Positions 34,748 to 47,982 of a stretch of 64,000 nucleotides of DNA are shown in pieces. The stretch covers positions 43,586,001-43,650,000 of the forward strand of contig OX579635.1 of NCBI GenBank assembly GCA_951230915.1. The letters are read 5' to 3'. Position 1 is the first letter of the stretch; every line of letters starts with the position of its first letter. The translations under genes and the position numbers were made by a program. This DNA is from Antitrichia curtipendula. Lineage: Eukaryota > Streptophyta > Bryopsida > Hypnales > Leucodontaceae. The notes below the pieces were generated by a model. That model had not been told where the DNA came from, searched no databases, and was given only the letters and a program-made list of their open reading frames with translations.

Positions 34748-36200
34748 AAGGTCTAGAGTTGAGGGCAAGTTCTTTTTCTTCTTCCAGATCAGTCTGCTTT
34801 TTATGAATCTGCACATCCTAAGTACAGTTGTAAATCAGTTACTTCTTCTGCATCCAAACTTTAAGTTTAGTCCGTTAATCAAACTTACTTGAAGGTGTTG
34901 AAGTTACGAAATCAAGTCTAGTGATTAATTTCTAGCATACCAAGTCAACCACAACACAATTTCCCCTAAAAAACCCGTGTCAACTGCAAATGGTAATTGT
35001 CCATTTGTTTCATAAATAAACAAATGTAAACAAATAAAAATGCGTCAACTGGAAGTGCAAGTTAGTAACGTACTTCCTTTTGTTAATGTTGGAATCTGAG
35101 GGTAAGTTTGCGAAGCCATTGAACTCCAACTCTTTTTTCAACAACGACCGTAAACAAACAGCGTTATAAAGTAACGATAAATGATGTCCTATGGAGTATT
35201 TGGAACAAGGCCAACTGCTATCTAGAGTTGAATCCTAAGCCTTGAGTGCAGCTACCATGTGCTTTCTGAGTGATATCTCGTTCAAAAGAGATACAATTTT
35301 TGTTTTTGTTTTTTGGGGGGGGAGGGGAGATATTTTTTTTCCAGTGGATGAAATCATTGATTTGCTACATGTTTTAAAGACAATATTGCTCTTTCTTGAA
35401 TGAATGCACTCTTTGGGATGAATAATTGAATTTTCATCTACTTTGTGCACATTTCATCCATTGATACAGATGTAAACAACTGCATCACTCCAACGAAGAT
35501 CACTCTCTGCAACCCCCCTCAATAAAATAAAATAATTAATTCATTGCTTGAGTGTGAAATCTGTGCTCAGTGGCCTCAACGACTTCATCGAAATCATGAT
35601 GGAAATCATCATAGAAACCTCCGTTAGATAACTACCAGCGTTTATTAATTCCCAACCAGAATTTATAATTAATCGATGAGCTTTGCACGAGAGATTCTAG
35701 TACATTTCATGACACCATTGGAAGCTGAAAGCAGCAACTGTATATATATCATAGAAAGCACTGAGGAGATGCATGGTTTATTTATTTAAAAATAAAATAA
35801 AAGCGTGAACAGGAGGCTTGTTTGCTTCTGCTTGTCATTTGCGAAATTTAAGGGGTTCACGTACATCGGTTTCTGTGTCCCTGGAACTGGAACCAGTGGA
35901 ATGAGTTGCACGGAGGGCCCGAGATTCACGTCTTTGAATTCAAGCTTACACCAAAAAAGGTGACCCCTGCTGACCAACAGCAGCTGAAGTGTCACTTAAG
36001 TTAGTTAGTTAGCAACGACGCGAGGGTTGAGTGAATTAAAGTTTGATGCACGGAAGGCACTCAATTCCATGTTTCTAAGATAAAAACTCATCATCACAAA
36101 ACTGCAAAAACTTAGTTAAAAGTGTCCAGATGCCTATTTAAAGTACCCAGTACTACCCACTGGTAGTAGTACATTGGTACAGAATTTTCGGACTGTCAAC
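34748..36200. other. Moderately GC-richer DNA with a dispersed repeat
   Basis: The interval 35290-35530 is the second copy of the coding-like repeat described at 17790-18055; its minus frame includes KVDENSIIHPKECIHS. The remainder has no supported gene. A G run sits at 35319-35334. Confidence 0.4.
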
Positions 36201-39200
36201 TACCCCCTCTCGTCTTTCTTTTTCTCTTTATGGGAAAAGAAGAAGAAGAAGAAGTGCGGCCGAAGAAAAAACTCTAGGTCGTGCTCCTAGTACTTCAGTT
36301 GGCTAACATTTTTGCGATCTCTTTCTTTCTTTTTTCCGTCTTCCTTTTATAGGTGACCCGCACAAAGGAAAATTCCTTCTGCTTTTTCTCTTTACCCATG
36401 TGAGGAGTTTTCGAGAGAAGCAAACGGACCCCAGACCCCCTTTCTTTCTTATCCCTTTGAATGGGTATAATTCCTTGCGACTGGGGGAAAACGCAAAGGG
36501 TCGACAGGGCAAGCAAATAATGGAGTTCGTGTCAACGTCAAAAGGCTCCACACTTGTGGTGCAAATGTCCAAAATATTTTCAGTACTGTGGGGAAGCAAA
36601 GTGCCTCCACGGAGCATTCCAGGTATGTGTTCACCCATTTTTTTTCCTTCTATCTGAGTTGCACATACTTGAAAGATGGCCTGTTCCATACGCTACCTTT
36701 TTGCATGCTCGAGCAACCTTTAATTTTTTGCCACATCGACTAACTGACCCACAAATGGCCTAGCTGGGATTAGTTGTCAACAACATGAACGTAGCTGGAA
36801 AAGGTGACAAGTCAAAAGCTACGAGGACGGGCTCCAGTTCGCAAGTCAAACTCTATAACAGACAAGGAGTATTAAATGGATCAAGTCCTTGCCATCGTAG
36901 CTAGCCTGCTGTTTTTTTAATTTATTCTGGAGCTTTGTGGCTTTCCAGGGGTGCCGAGATGCTCGATAAGATGAGTTGTGGCTGACTCTGCCTCGACAGT
37001 CCTTGGGGTGAGCCCATGTCGTCGATTTTGGATCCCCTGATTCCTCTGCGGCGGTCACAATTTTTGTTGTGCAACTTTTGTGGTTGATGAGCCTTGTAAA
37101 TGTGCGTGGAGTGCATGAACGGCAGCTTCCCAATTGAGCCCTGACTTTGGCTGAATTGCAAGCATTTGCAAGCGTTTGCAGTCGTTTGCAGTCTGAGAGT
37201 GTCCATGGTGTCGTACCTTATTTGTTTTCAATTCGGAGAGTGACCATTATTGCATTTCAAGTGACTCTCAGAGGAAAAGTTGGGCCAGATTGTTTTGGTA
37301 CCATTTTGACACCAAAGGCCGCATACAAGTCATTTTAGTGTCATTTTGATCCATACTAGGTTGGTACAGAGGTTGGCACCAAATTAACTTAATTGCATTT
37401 CAATGCACCATTGTGGCACCATGTTCACATGCCTTGAATTTCCTGATGCTGTGCCACTTCTAGGGTTATTTAGGTCATCCTCGAGAGTTCATGGAGAGGC
37501 TCCAAACCGTTTTGAGCACAGTCCAGAGTCATTCTATTCCAGGCATCAAAAATGTGCAAATACTTGTACTTGTTTTGGGTTGGAGAAAGGTGATTACGGT
37601 TGTCTAATCTTCTTAGTACGACTAATCAATGGGACACAAAGCTTAAGACTTGGCCTTCTCAGACAGGAGTGAAAGCAAGATCAAGGCAATGTTCAATTGC
37701 AAAAGTTGAGTTCAGTATATGATGCTAATCTGCAGCCGGTTTTGTACCAATAATAGACATATTTGTAAGCAAAAAATGAGCAGTTTTCCTCTCACTTGTA
37801 ACCTATCTATCCAAACTTGGGACTCAAATAATAATTCTCCCTTTCTTGGGTGTTTTTTCCCCGTTCATTATTGAAGCTTCTCATCTTGCAAAGAAAGGAG
37901 AACGAACTTAATATCACAGTCCCTAAACTTGATTAGTTTAGAAAAGGAAATCTAAACTTTATTACTTTAGGGAAGAAAGAAGGCAATTAATTTGTAGTAA
38001 TGTATGGGAAGACTCAGCCACAACTAATCAAGTCAAATTATGCACTGCTGTGAACAAATTTGTGCATTTGTGAACTGCTTTGGTTTTGCAGACTTTTTCC
38101 TTTTGCGTGCAAACCTGAAATGGTCACTTGCGCACTGATGCCCTGTGCGGTTTAAGCTTATTTGAAGACCTTGGTTTGTGTTTGCGTTTGAAGCACACAA
38201 TTAAGTATTATTAAATTGAAGTTGGACCTCTTTTTTAATTGGGGACCCTACATCTAAATCCACTTGATAGTTGACAGTGGAAGCAAGTAGGATCTCGAAC
38301 TAACATTAAATTACCTTCTTTTTCTTCCCCCAACCAAACAAATCAAAGACTTGGCTGAGCATGATTGTTGAACAAATTTTTGCATTCTATCATGGTGGTT
38401 CACCAATTTTTCCACCTCCACACAATTTCTTATTGCTTTTTCATGAAGTCTCCCAAAATAGGAAATGTGTAATTCAAAGTCAAAGGAGCAAAGGCCATGA
38501 CGTCACACAAATTCTATTTTTTTTTTTATCTTTACAAAAAGTTTAGACCTATCTGAGGCCCTCACGGCCTGGGTATGTTGTATCATGCAAGAACAGCATG
38601 TCATCCACCTTGACGGTTTAGGTTTCGTTAACTGGAAACAAAAGCAGAACGGAGATGGAACAAGGAAATGGAATGTTAGGTACAAGGGACTGTGGATAGA
38701 AAGTTTTTGTTTTTTTTAAATGCGACAATTCTTTTCCCAATTCTTCTTCCACTGGGATTGCAATTTTGTCATGCAATGTGGTTGCTGAGTCTTCAAAACA
38801 TGCACGGAGGGAACCGCAGTTAGTTCCCGATCAAGTTCCCGACTTTGGCTGATTGCAACCAGCTTGTAGTGCGAGAGTGTGTGTCCACGGCTTCGTACCT
38901 TTTTTTTGTTTCCAAGTCGGAGGCCGTGAAATATCTCCGATTTCAAGCGACTCTGTCTGTGCCACTTCCAGCATGGCTTGACACAATTCCTTTTTTTTTT
39001 GGAGGGGGTGGGGGGTGAGTTTGCTCCTCAAGTATTACGGATTAATTAGGTCATCCTTGAGAGTTCATTGGGAGACTCTGGGGGAGGCTCTTGATTGGTC
39101 TAAGGGGTTCCAAATGAGGAGAAGGATTAGTGTCTATTCCTCTTATGATTAGTCAAATGGGACATTAAGCTTTAAGACTTGGCCTCATGAGGAATAAAGC

Positions 39201-40975
39201 AAGACCAAAGCAATGTTCAATTGCAAAGTGGAATTCGGTATAGGATGCTACCCTCAGTCAAGTGTTTTGTACATCAATAATTGGCATATTCTGAAGCCAA
39301 AATGAGCAGTTTTCCTCTCAAGTGTAACCTAGCTTGGGACCCAAATAATAGTTCTCCCTTTCTTGGGTGCTTTTTCCTGTCTTGCAAAGGAAGGAGAACT
39401 AACTTAATATCACAGTCCCTAAACTTGATTAGCTTAGGAAAGAAAGCAGGCAATTAATGTGTAGTAATGTGTGGGAAGACTCAGACAATGAATGCACTGC
39501 ACACAACAAAATTGTGCATTTGTGCACAGGCTGATTTGATTTTGACTGTTTGTTTTTTCCCTTTTGCTTGCAAAACCCCAATTGTCACTTGCGCACAGAT
39601 GCACTGTGTGGTTCAACCCGTAAAGCACCGCTTGTCCCCTTGGGGGACAATTTGGGTCCGGGTAGGTTCCTATTGTCTCAAATTTGAAGTGAATTTTTTT
39701 GAGATTTTTTGAGGTTGTATAGCTTTGCAAGAGCTTTGTGGATATATAATTTTTGTTTCTAATCGGATGCTAGATGAAAAAGTTATGGCACAATAAGCAA
39801 GAAATGGAGATTGGCAGGCAGCCTAAAACAATTACAAAAAGTCAAAAAAAAAAAAATTGAGTTTTTTTTCTAAAATATTATATTTTTATCTAGACGTGAA
39901 GCTTTGATTCATTCTATTTGGACTAGGGATGAGAAAGTTATGAACAATCTTTTTTTGGGGGGCAATTTAAGCATCTTCTTGAAAAAACATTTTTGTTCCA
40001 CTTTGAATGCTAATATCTTTCAATCCGTACGGTGAAAATTGATGAAATTTTTACTACATGATCTCAGACAAGTTAAGTACAAGATCCTACGGTTAAAGTC
40101 CCCCAAAACAAAAAAATTGGTTTCCTTAAATGAATACAGCAGAAGTGGTAATTTTGAGTGGTTTTGGGCAGAAAACACCCTTGGGGCTTTACGGGTTAAG
40201 CTTATTTGAAGGCCTTCAGTTGTCTTTGCATTTGAAGCGCATATGTATTATTCAATTGAAGTTAGGATCATGGTGATGTATTGGAATGATGCAACAAGTG
40301 CAGGAACTATGCTTTTAACAATTGTTCCTGATGACCAACCTGAGGAAGAAATTTCAGTTGGGCCTCTTTTAATTGGGGACCCTACATAATAACTCACTTG
40401 CTAGTGGGAGCAAATAGGATAACTAACATTAAATTACCTTCTTCTTTTCCCCAACAAAGCATGATTGTTCAACAATTTTTTCACCTCCACATTTCTTATG
40501 ACTTTTTCTTGAAGTCTCCCCCAAAGAAAATAAAATATATAGTTCCAAGTCAAAGGTGCAAAGGCAATGACATCACAAACTCTATTTTTATCTTTACAAA
40601 AGTTAAGCCTTATCTGAGGCCCTACCTGGGTATGTTGTATCACACAAGAACAACACGTCATCCACCTTGACGGTGAAAGTTTCGTTAACCGGAAACAAAA
40701 GCAGAACGGAGATGGAACAAGGAAATGGAATGTTAGGTACAAGGGACTGTGGATAGAAAGTTAAAGAAAAACAAGACAATTCCTTCCCTTCTTCCAATGG
40801 GGGGGTTTTGGTACCTGAAGAATAATGTTTTGTTGAACGATTCTCACCAGGAAATGATGTTCAGTTTTAACCATCTCATCTCAGCAGGCTTGTTAGGGGT
40901 CCCAAACTCCACGAAAATGGGCTTTTTGAATGGGATGAATGCAACATTATTTACATTCGGTCATGTTGAAATCAT
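36200..40975 (+). repeat. Inverted-duplication block, left arm (two tandem units)
   Basis: The first unit runs about 36.2-38.71 kb and the second about 38.75-40.98 kb. Both share, in order: text around TTTGGCTGAATTGCAAGC/ TTTGGCTGATTGCAACC, GCAATGTTCAATTGCAAA, CAAATAATAATTCTCCCTTT / CAAATAATAGTTCTCCCTTT, TTTAAGCTTATTTGAAG / GTTAAGCTTATTTGAAG, AGTCAAAGGAGCAAAGGC / AGTCAAAGGTGCAAAGGC, and GAACGGAGATGGAACAAGG. The same series occurs in reverse at 51.0-56.0 kb. The leading part (36.28-37.1 kb) is GC-richer and may be a former promoter or gene end. No intact protein is recoverable; class unknown. Confidence 0.75.
39617..40195 (+). mobile_element. TTAA-flanked TIR element, 0.58-kb class, inside the duplicated block
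   Basis: Ends CCCGTAAAGC and GCTTTACGGG; flanks TCAA (39613-39616, one base changed) and TTAA (40196-40199). The tandem sister unit has the unfilled site at 38150-38160 (GGTTTAAGCTT), with one TTAA. The insertion therefore happened after the two units duplicated. Confidence 0.92.
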
Positions 40976-40996
40976 ATAAGCAGATAGCCGGGGGTA

Positions 40997-41646
40997 AGGG
41001 AGGAGGTCCATGAAGCGCTTGGGCTCTAAAAGAGTCTTCTAACACAATGGTAAATTTGGCTTCCTCATCGCGTCAGCAATGTGCAAACACTATAACAAAA
41101 CGAGGTATAAAAAAAACGTACTCAAAATTGAGTGCAATTTTTTTGCCACAGTTTTGTGTATGCACTTGTAGAGGGCTTGCAACTTCTTATGCAATTGCTG
41201 ACTGCAATTTTCAGAATTTCAGGGCGTGTAATATACCGTTGAAAAGATATTTTCAAGATTTTTCCAATGGTACATCACACGCCCCAAAATTTCAAAAATT
41301 GTAATTGCAAATTGCAAAAAAAGTTGCAAGCCTACTACAAGTGCATACACAAAACCGGGGGGGGGGGGGAAACTTCACTCGATTTTGAGGGTTTTTTTTC
41401 CTCACCATGTTTTATTATAGTGAAATAGTGTACATTTCATGAGGCGGACGCTTTTGGTGCCCACTACATTTGAACTTCATAAATTCATAACTAATTCCAC
41501 AAAGCTCCTAAAAAATATGAATGGCTTGGGTTAGATGCCAATTCAATTTGTCATTCAAGGAAAATTTATTGTATAATATTTCCAGAAGTCTAAAATCTCC
41601 AAATTAATTTGGAGCTCTTACATAGGCACTTTTTGGACCTCCTACC
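40997..41646. mobile_element. TA-type AGG-ended MITE carrying a nested CACTA-type element
   Basis: The left end AGGGAGGAGGTCCATGAAGC (TA before it at 40995-40996) pairs with the right end (reverse complement CGGTAGGAGGTCCAAAAAGT). Without the nested element the interior aligns to 20866-21219, including CAATGTGCAAA and the GGCGGACGCTTTT motif. Confidence 0.75.
41088..41422. mobile_element. CACTA-type MITE, 335 bp, AAA target duplication
   Basis: The ends CACTATAACAAAAC and (reverse complement of the right) CACTATAATAAAAC open a long imperfect TIR of about 100 bp, containing GGTTTTGTGTATGCACTTGT-like arms. AAA lies on each side (41085-41087, 41423-41425). The relative at 20866-21219 has the single AAA (GCAAATGG in reverse). 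CACTA ends plus a 3-bp duplication fit the CMC/En-Spm superfamily. Confidence 0.85.
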
Positions 41647-41765
41647 GGACATCTCAAATGGTGACTTATCCCCCCAATGTTGGACACTGGCTACAACCAT
41701 AATTATTGTGGAAAATGAAGTTACTGATGCAGAGGGACCTTTGCTGCAATGGAATCTATTGTATA

Positions 41766-42141
41766 AGGTAGCCGACCTCATTCCAACCAAATAAACAATT
41801 ACACATATTTGGAGCACAGATTGATTCAGTGGAGAAATTTTCCCATGTACAGAAATAGAGTTTAGAAGGATTGAATAATTTTTCAGGATTTATTTCTCAA
41901 AACATAATTACTGTGAATTTTTTAGTTGAAGATTTTGTTCGACCTATTCTTCTCACATAGGTCTTCCCATTTCCAACCACAAGTTGATAGCAAAATCAAC
42001 CAAGACTGCAACCAATTGTAATGCGCCAGGATTGCATTGGGAAATGTGCCATAATTAATCATTGTTTTTCTCCTGCTGATTGGAAAGAGAGTAACCTATA
42101 TAACAAAAATAGGTCCCTGGTCGGAATGAGGTCGGCTACCT
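41766..42141. mobile_element. TA-flanked AGGTAGCC-type MITE, 376 bp
   Basis: Ends AGGTAGCCGACCTCATTCC and its exact reverse complement GGAATGAGGTCGGCTACCT, a 19-bp perfect TIR. TA lies at 41764-41765 and 42142-42143. The perfect ends suggest it is younger than 26211-26646. Confidence 0.92.
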
Positions 42142-42143
42142 TA

Positions 42144-43402
42144 TAAATGAGCCTAGTAGAAGCGTGTAGAGGGGTGGTCTCTATGATGGTTCCAATGAAA
42201 ATCCTCGTCTAAGTTTTCTAAAATGTATTAATTCATTAACTAGAGCCAAAAAGAATAGGTAAAGACCAATTGCAGACAAGTATCACAAATTTTCTAACAA
42301 TTTCTACAACAAGCCATTATTTTCTATTTTGTTGCTACAGTTTTTGGAAGAATTTGATGGTGATTGATAAATGGGAAGTTTGACTAAAAAATCAATTCAT
42401 TCCTTTCAACAATGAGACCAATTTGTGAGGTTTGATGTAGCTATAGGAAATAAGTTTACTTGACCAATAGAGGGCTAAACTATTATCCAACTAATTATGA
42501 CCATTCAAGATTAAATTTTTACTCTTTATATTTTATTTTTTTATATTTTATTTTTCACCTTTTTTTCATTTCTTAATGTTAGAATTTTAAGACTAAAAAA
42601 AATTGTCGTTACATTTATTTTAAGTTTATATTTATTTTGGGACGATTGATGTAGAAATGATTGTCAAGAAAGTGCATTTGCTATTTACATCCACATGTAT
42701 GGATAAAATTTAGAAAACATGGATGGAAATACACTTATTCATCCAAATTGTATACTTTCATTTCCAAAAAGAGATTCCATCTTAAGATTTTGTAGCAATT
42801 TAGTGATTTCAACCATTGGAAAATGAAACATATTGTATATCGTCAAATAATCCCTCAAAATATTATTGTAATATTTTTTAACTAACTTTTGCTCTAATAG
42901 AAAACCTTCTTTGGTTTTATCAGTCCTTTCGGACAATTTATATTAAAAGACCTTTTTTTTAATTTCTTTACTTCTGATTTTATTTTTACAAAAATACTTT
43001 ATGAGAGCCCAAGTATACTTTCCAAGATTATTTCCACATTTTATAAATGAGAGAAATTTTAACCACAAAAGTACTATAATTTTGTATCCAAGCTATGAAG
43101 GATGGCAAAAAATAGTTTAAAAAATAGATGCCAAAATTTTAGAAAAATGATATTATTATTAGTTCTATTTTTTTAAATATAAAATTTGAAGAAATATTTG
43201 TTTTTCAAACACCTTTTGGATTGGATTTTCCAAATTTAATTAAATATTTAGCATAAAATGTTGACCTTCATTGCAAAGTACAATATTATATGGGGGAACA
43301 TTTAACAATGGAAATATTATAACATATGCATAGGTGAACCTTTGCTATGGGAATATTTTCAACTTTTGTCTCAAAGGACTTCTACCCATTAGTTCTTTTG
43401 AA
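42144..43402. other. AT-rich non-coding DNA, nothing recognised
   Basis: Low-complexity AT-rich sequence with no frames, inverted repeats or RNA genes that I can support. Confidence 0.5.
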
Positions 43403-43406
43403 TTAA

Positions 43407-44360
43407 CTCCTAAAGGACTAAAGTGCATTTTTTGGTAACATAGTAATTTTTGGCAACTTGCTACAAATAGAATTTTTATTCTTAAAATTTTAAATTTTCA
43501 CACAACACGAGCACAAGTTCTTTCTTCAAGGTCCAACAATTTTTATAACTTTTGGCTACATGGTTTAAAAATTATTATATGAAATGTAATTTTTTTTCTT
43601 TGGCTAGGCCATTTAGGCAAATTTTTTAAATCACTTATTTGAAAAACAAAAATTTGAAATTGGTTTTAAAGATTATTATATGCGTGGAAAGCTTTGAATC
43701 ATTCCATTTTGATTAATGAGATGAAAGTTATGAGGAGTTTTTAGTTTGCTAGTAGTTGTGGATTCTCTACTTTAAAGAAATAATACTTTGAAGTCCTTTA
43801 TTGAATTCAATTTTCAATAGTTTTTGGAAACTATTAAATTATAAGATGTAAATTATTTATTATAACATTAAACCATTGGATTTGGCATTTTTCAATTCCA
43901 TAACTAAATTCTTAACAATTTAGTATTTTAAACCATTCTCTATTTCTTTCTACTTACTATTTTTTTTCCTAAATGTTATACAATTTCAAATGATATGAAA
44001 ATTTTCAAGCATGTAGCCAACTTGCCTTTAAGAATGAATCTAAAGAATCACCACCAACATGGAATTTTTTTCATACATGGACATTTTTTTATACAAATGT
44101 GACTTTGTGAAGTGCAACTCCCCATTTTTCGCATAGCCCCCAAAAGGATTTTTGTCACTTCAAATGCAAATATTTTGCAATCCACACTATGGAAATTTTT
44201 GAATTTTTTGCCCACGTCTTTTCAAACCAACATACTAAGATCCTACAGTTATATGTGTCTACAAATGGGTTTTTTTTTCTAAAATTTGGTAATTGTATTA
44301 GAAATAAAAAATAGCAGTTTTGGAGCGTTTTTGGTGAACATAGTCAAAAAACTTTAGAGA
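43407..44360 (+). mobile_element. TTAA-flanked TIR element, 0.95 kb, older copy
   Basis: TTAA at 43403-43406 and 44361-44364; ends CTCCTAAAGGAC and ACTTTAGAGA. The interior follows the 0.93-kb class throughout (TTTGGCAACTTGCTAC, TAACTTTTGGCTACATGGTT, CTTTGAATCATTCCATTTTG, CAAGCATGTAGCCAACTTGC, AAGATCCTACAG) with many substitutions. Confidence 0.85.
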
Positions 44361-44364
44361 TTAA

Positions 44365-46897
44365 CCAATAAAATTATTTATAACTTATATACAAGGAAAT
44401 TTTTAATCATATAAATCATTTGATCCTATGCTCGGGAAAACTTTCAACTACGTGATTATTTAAATCCTTGTGTAGACAAAAATATTTTATTAGTAGAATA
44501 TTGTCTATATTGTGCATTCAAAGTATTAAATATGAGATAGTTATTTTACTATGTCTATGGGAGTACCATCAATCCTAAAACAACTTTGATGATACAAAGT
44601 GTCTATTAAATGGTTAACTTAGAGTCAAGTTCACAAATCATGATCAAATTAAACCCAATCCAGAGCTAGAGAGGTCATGTAGATAGTCTGAATACAATAA
44701 GGTAATGTACCATATTATGGGTGGAATGACTAGTGCAATATGAAATAAATTTCAGTGACAGACAAGCAATAAAAAAAAATCCAGTACAATTGAAAAAATA
44801 ATTTCTAGATTTGATGTGATTGTTTATAAAAAATTAAATAAAATTTGAAAAAGAAAGAAAAAAAGGTACTACTTTGGACACCTTATTTCAAACTGTAGAC
44901 ATACTTGGTAGGTCTTCTGCCACACCATGTATAATTTCAATAATTTACCAACCCAAGCTAAAAAGAATTGATAGACTATTATCTAGTGTAGTGGTAAAGA
45001 TTCAATCGCCAGAGATTTTGTAATTATATATTATTCTCAATGGTCTTTAATATTTCAATTATTATAATAATATACATAATAATAAGAAAGTTATGCATCA
45101 CACACAAGTATAAATCAATCATGCAAGGTTTTTTTATTTATAAATTTTTTATAACAAATTATCATTCAATACCCATGAGCCATATCACTTTCTTGGTTTG
45201 TTACAATGATCATCATTTTTTTCTTGCTAACAACCAAAATTAGATCTCACCAGACACAAATCACAATTGTTTACATAGAAAGGCAAATTGGTTAAATAAT
45301 TGTCTATTGACTATCCAAAGCTATGTAAATGAGCATCAACAAAGTCTTTTAAACCTATTTACACCTTAAATAGAATATCAAATCAAAATCAAATAAATTT
45401 GTATTACTCCATGCCCAACATAACAAATGCCCAATCTAATCCACAATGACCTTAATACTAGCTACTAGCTTCTATTGCCATATGAATTGATTTGTATTGA
45501 TTTGAAGCTAATTAAAGGTAAATTGAAGATATCATATAATAGTTTTGGCCCATTTTAGACATGTTATCCTCATTTTGTGCAATCAACTCCCTAAAGTAAG
45601 CAAGTAATTCCTTCAATTTTATTTCTATTTTTCATTGCAAACAACATGGAACAGGGCTTTTCCTAGATGTTTGTAATGGGAGTTTGGACTAGAATGGGGA
45701 ACTTTACCTTAAGTGAAGAGGACCCTTGTGCAAAAAAATTGTTTATTTTAAAATGATAAGGTTCAACATATGCTTAATTTAAAATACAATGCGAGATTGT
45801 TTTTTTCCTTTCATACAAAATTTGAAGCAATAGCTTCAAAAAAATTGATATTGCTTTCAAAATGATTTTCCTCTAATTCCACCCATTGATCAAAACGGTC
45901 TAAATTTTTTTCCACACATTCCTATAGTAGTCTAGTACAAATCTATATGGTTGGCAATTTGAAAATATTTCAATTATACTCAGTACACTAGAAAGTACTA
46001 GTTTTGGATACATTTTGTGAAAAACACCTTAACTCCTTTAGGACTTGACGTCCAAATCATTTTTTAAGAATTTCAATATTTTTGCTTAATATAACTTTGT
46101 ATAAATGTATTATTCACTTTACCTTTATGAAATTGGTCCTAGAAATAGAAATTATTCTCTTGAAATTCAAACATTTATTTTACATGAATGAAACTTTATT
46201 TAAATGAAACATAATCTTGAAGCATGCTATTCATCATCTATAATAAGGGCTTGGAAAATTGCCATGGGAGCATTTTGATATTAAGTTTCATACATTGTAC
46301 GCCAAAATAGTTTTGAGACGTGCTCAATGTTTACGATATTTTTTGAATCTTACAAGCTATTTTCTTTTAATTCCCATATCAAAGGGGTCTTTAAAGGATT
46401 TTTTTATAAATATTTTTTACTCTAAATAGAGATTTCATAGATTTTTTCACAAGCATTTTTTCCGATGTTTTCAAATTGCAACTAGTTTCTTTTCCAAATC
46501 TACTAGCTAACTTTGAACTAGCTGTTGGTTTTCCCAAAACATTGGATGTGTCCTAATCTAGGATCTTGTAGGGGTTAAGTACAAAGGTTAGCTTGTAGCA
46601 TGTTGAGTTTGCAATCTCTTGAATCTAGTGTATTGTGACCCACCATTAAAACAAACGTTAACCTTGTAAGGATGCTACGAACTAGAGTAGTTCAATGAAT
46701 CCTTCTATATAAGATAGAAGTGTGTACATTCATCCTTGAAATTTTGTGCAAGAAGAGAAAGTCTTGCACCATAATTTGACCTCAAATAAGGTTTTTTTAG
46801 TTTTTCTGAGTAAGTGATTTACAATGTACCAGAAAGGATGATCTCCATGGCAAACAACCTGTCCTTACAGGAGTGAAATGAACTCTAGTCAACAACA
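44365..46897. other. AT-rich non-coding DNA, centre of the inverted duplication
   Basis: No supported gene. Possible eroded TTAA-type ends occur near 45587, 46032 and 46571 (TTAACTCC, AGGGGTTAA), but I cannot pair them confidently. It lies midway between the inverted 5-kb blocks. Confidence 0.4.
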
Positions 46898-46901
46898 TTA
46901 A

Positions 46902-47979
46902 ATCCTAAAGGACCACCATGCATTTTTTGGTAACATATAAATTTTGGGCAGGTTCTTGTGACTAGAGATTTTTTATTTTAGGCTGATTTTTTAATAGAAG
47001 GTGGGGACAAGGAATATCTTCAATATGCACTAAATTTCACGACATTTTGAAACATAAATTAAAAGTCATGGCCTAATATGTTATTTTTTTCCACAGTCGG
47101 GCAATCTAGGCAAATTAGAAAAAAATGTTTTTTTCATAAAAAAAATTTGAACTTGGCTTTCTACAGTTATATATATGTAGAAAGCTTTGAATCATTTTAT
47201 TTTGATCAATGAGATGAAAGAAATGAGGAGTTTTAGTTTATAGGCAATTATGGATTTCTTTCTACTTATTATTTTTTTCCTATACATTGTACAAATTCAA
47301 ATGATGTGAAATTTTTTTAAGCATGTAGCCAAATTGTCTAGAAAGAAGAATCCAAAGAAGCACCACCATTTTGGACATTTTTTCATAGAAAAGTGAGCTT
47401 GTGAAGTGCAACTGCCCTGTTTTTTTGCAGGGCCCAAAAAATGATTTTAGTGAATTTGAATGCTCTTGTCTTGCAATCCATATAAGGTAATAGGCTCAAG
47501 AATAGTTTGGGCATTAAGAACCGACCACCTGTAAAATGTACACGATTTGTACATGCTATTTTTTCATAGCCTTCACTGATGTACAACCAATGCACATTTC
47601 AGGGGTGGACGATTTTGGAGCCCTATGTCACTTCAACTTCAAAATTTCATTACTAATTTCAAAAAGCTCCAAAAAATATGAAACAACTTAGGTTAGATGC
47701 CAAATCCACTTCTCTTTCAAGAAAAATTTACTGAAAAACATTTCAAGAAGTTTTGCCTTCCCAAAAGTGAGTTTCAACTCTTAGGTGGGCAATTTCTGGA
47801 CCTGTTACCTTAGTGGAAATTTCTGAATTTTTTAGCACATATTCTCAAGTCAACATACTACAAGATCATATGGTTATATGTGTCAAAATAAGTCCTTTTT
47901 TCAAAATTTTGGTACTTGTTCTAGAAATGGCAGTTTTGGAGCGTTTTTGGTGAAAATATAGTCAAGGAACTTAACGGGG
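46902..47979 (+). mobile_element. TTAA-flanked TIR element interrupted by a TA-type MITE
   Basis: TTAA at 46898-46901 and 47980-47981 plus 48255-48256 (the right TTAA is itself split by another insertion). The right end is CGGGG. The interior matches the subfamily of 22714-24565 and 57134-58053 (TTGTGACTAGAGATTTT, GGCCTAATATG). The 326-bp insertion at 47485 splits the motif TTGCAATCCATATAGTGGAA. Confidence 0.8.
47485..47810. mobile_element. TA-flanked AGGTA-type MITE, 326 bp, nested
   Basis: Ends AGGTAATAGGCTC and (reverse complement of the right) AGGTAACAGGTCC, with TA at 47483-47484 and 47811-47812. Deleting the element with one TA restores an 11-bp stretch equal in length to the same place in other TTAA elements (CTACATAGTG at 24395). 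This shows directly that the AGGTA group duplicates TA. Confidence 0.9.
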
Positions 47980-47982
47980 TTA

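Noticed and set aside
36200..40975. LTR retrotransposon or Helitron as the nature of the repeated block
   Set aside because: I found no TG...CA-bounded direct terminal repeats, primer-binding site, reverse transcriptase, or Helitron TC/CTRR ends, so I leave it unclassified.
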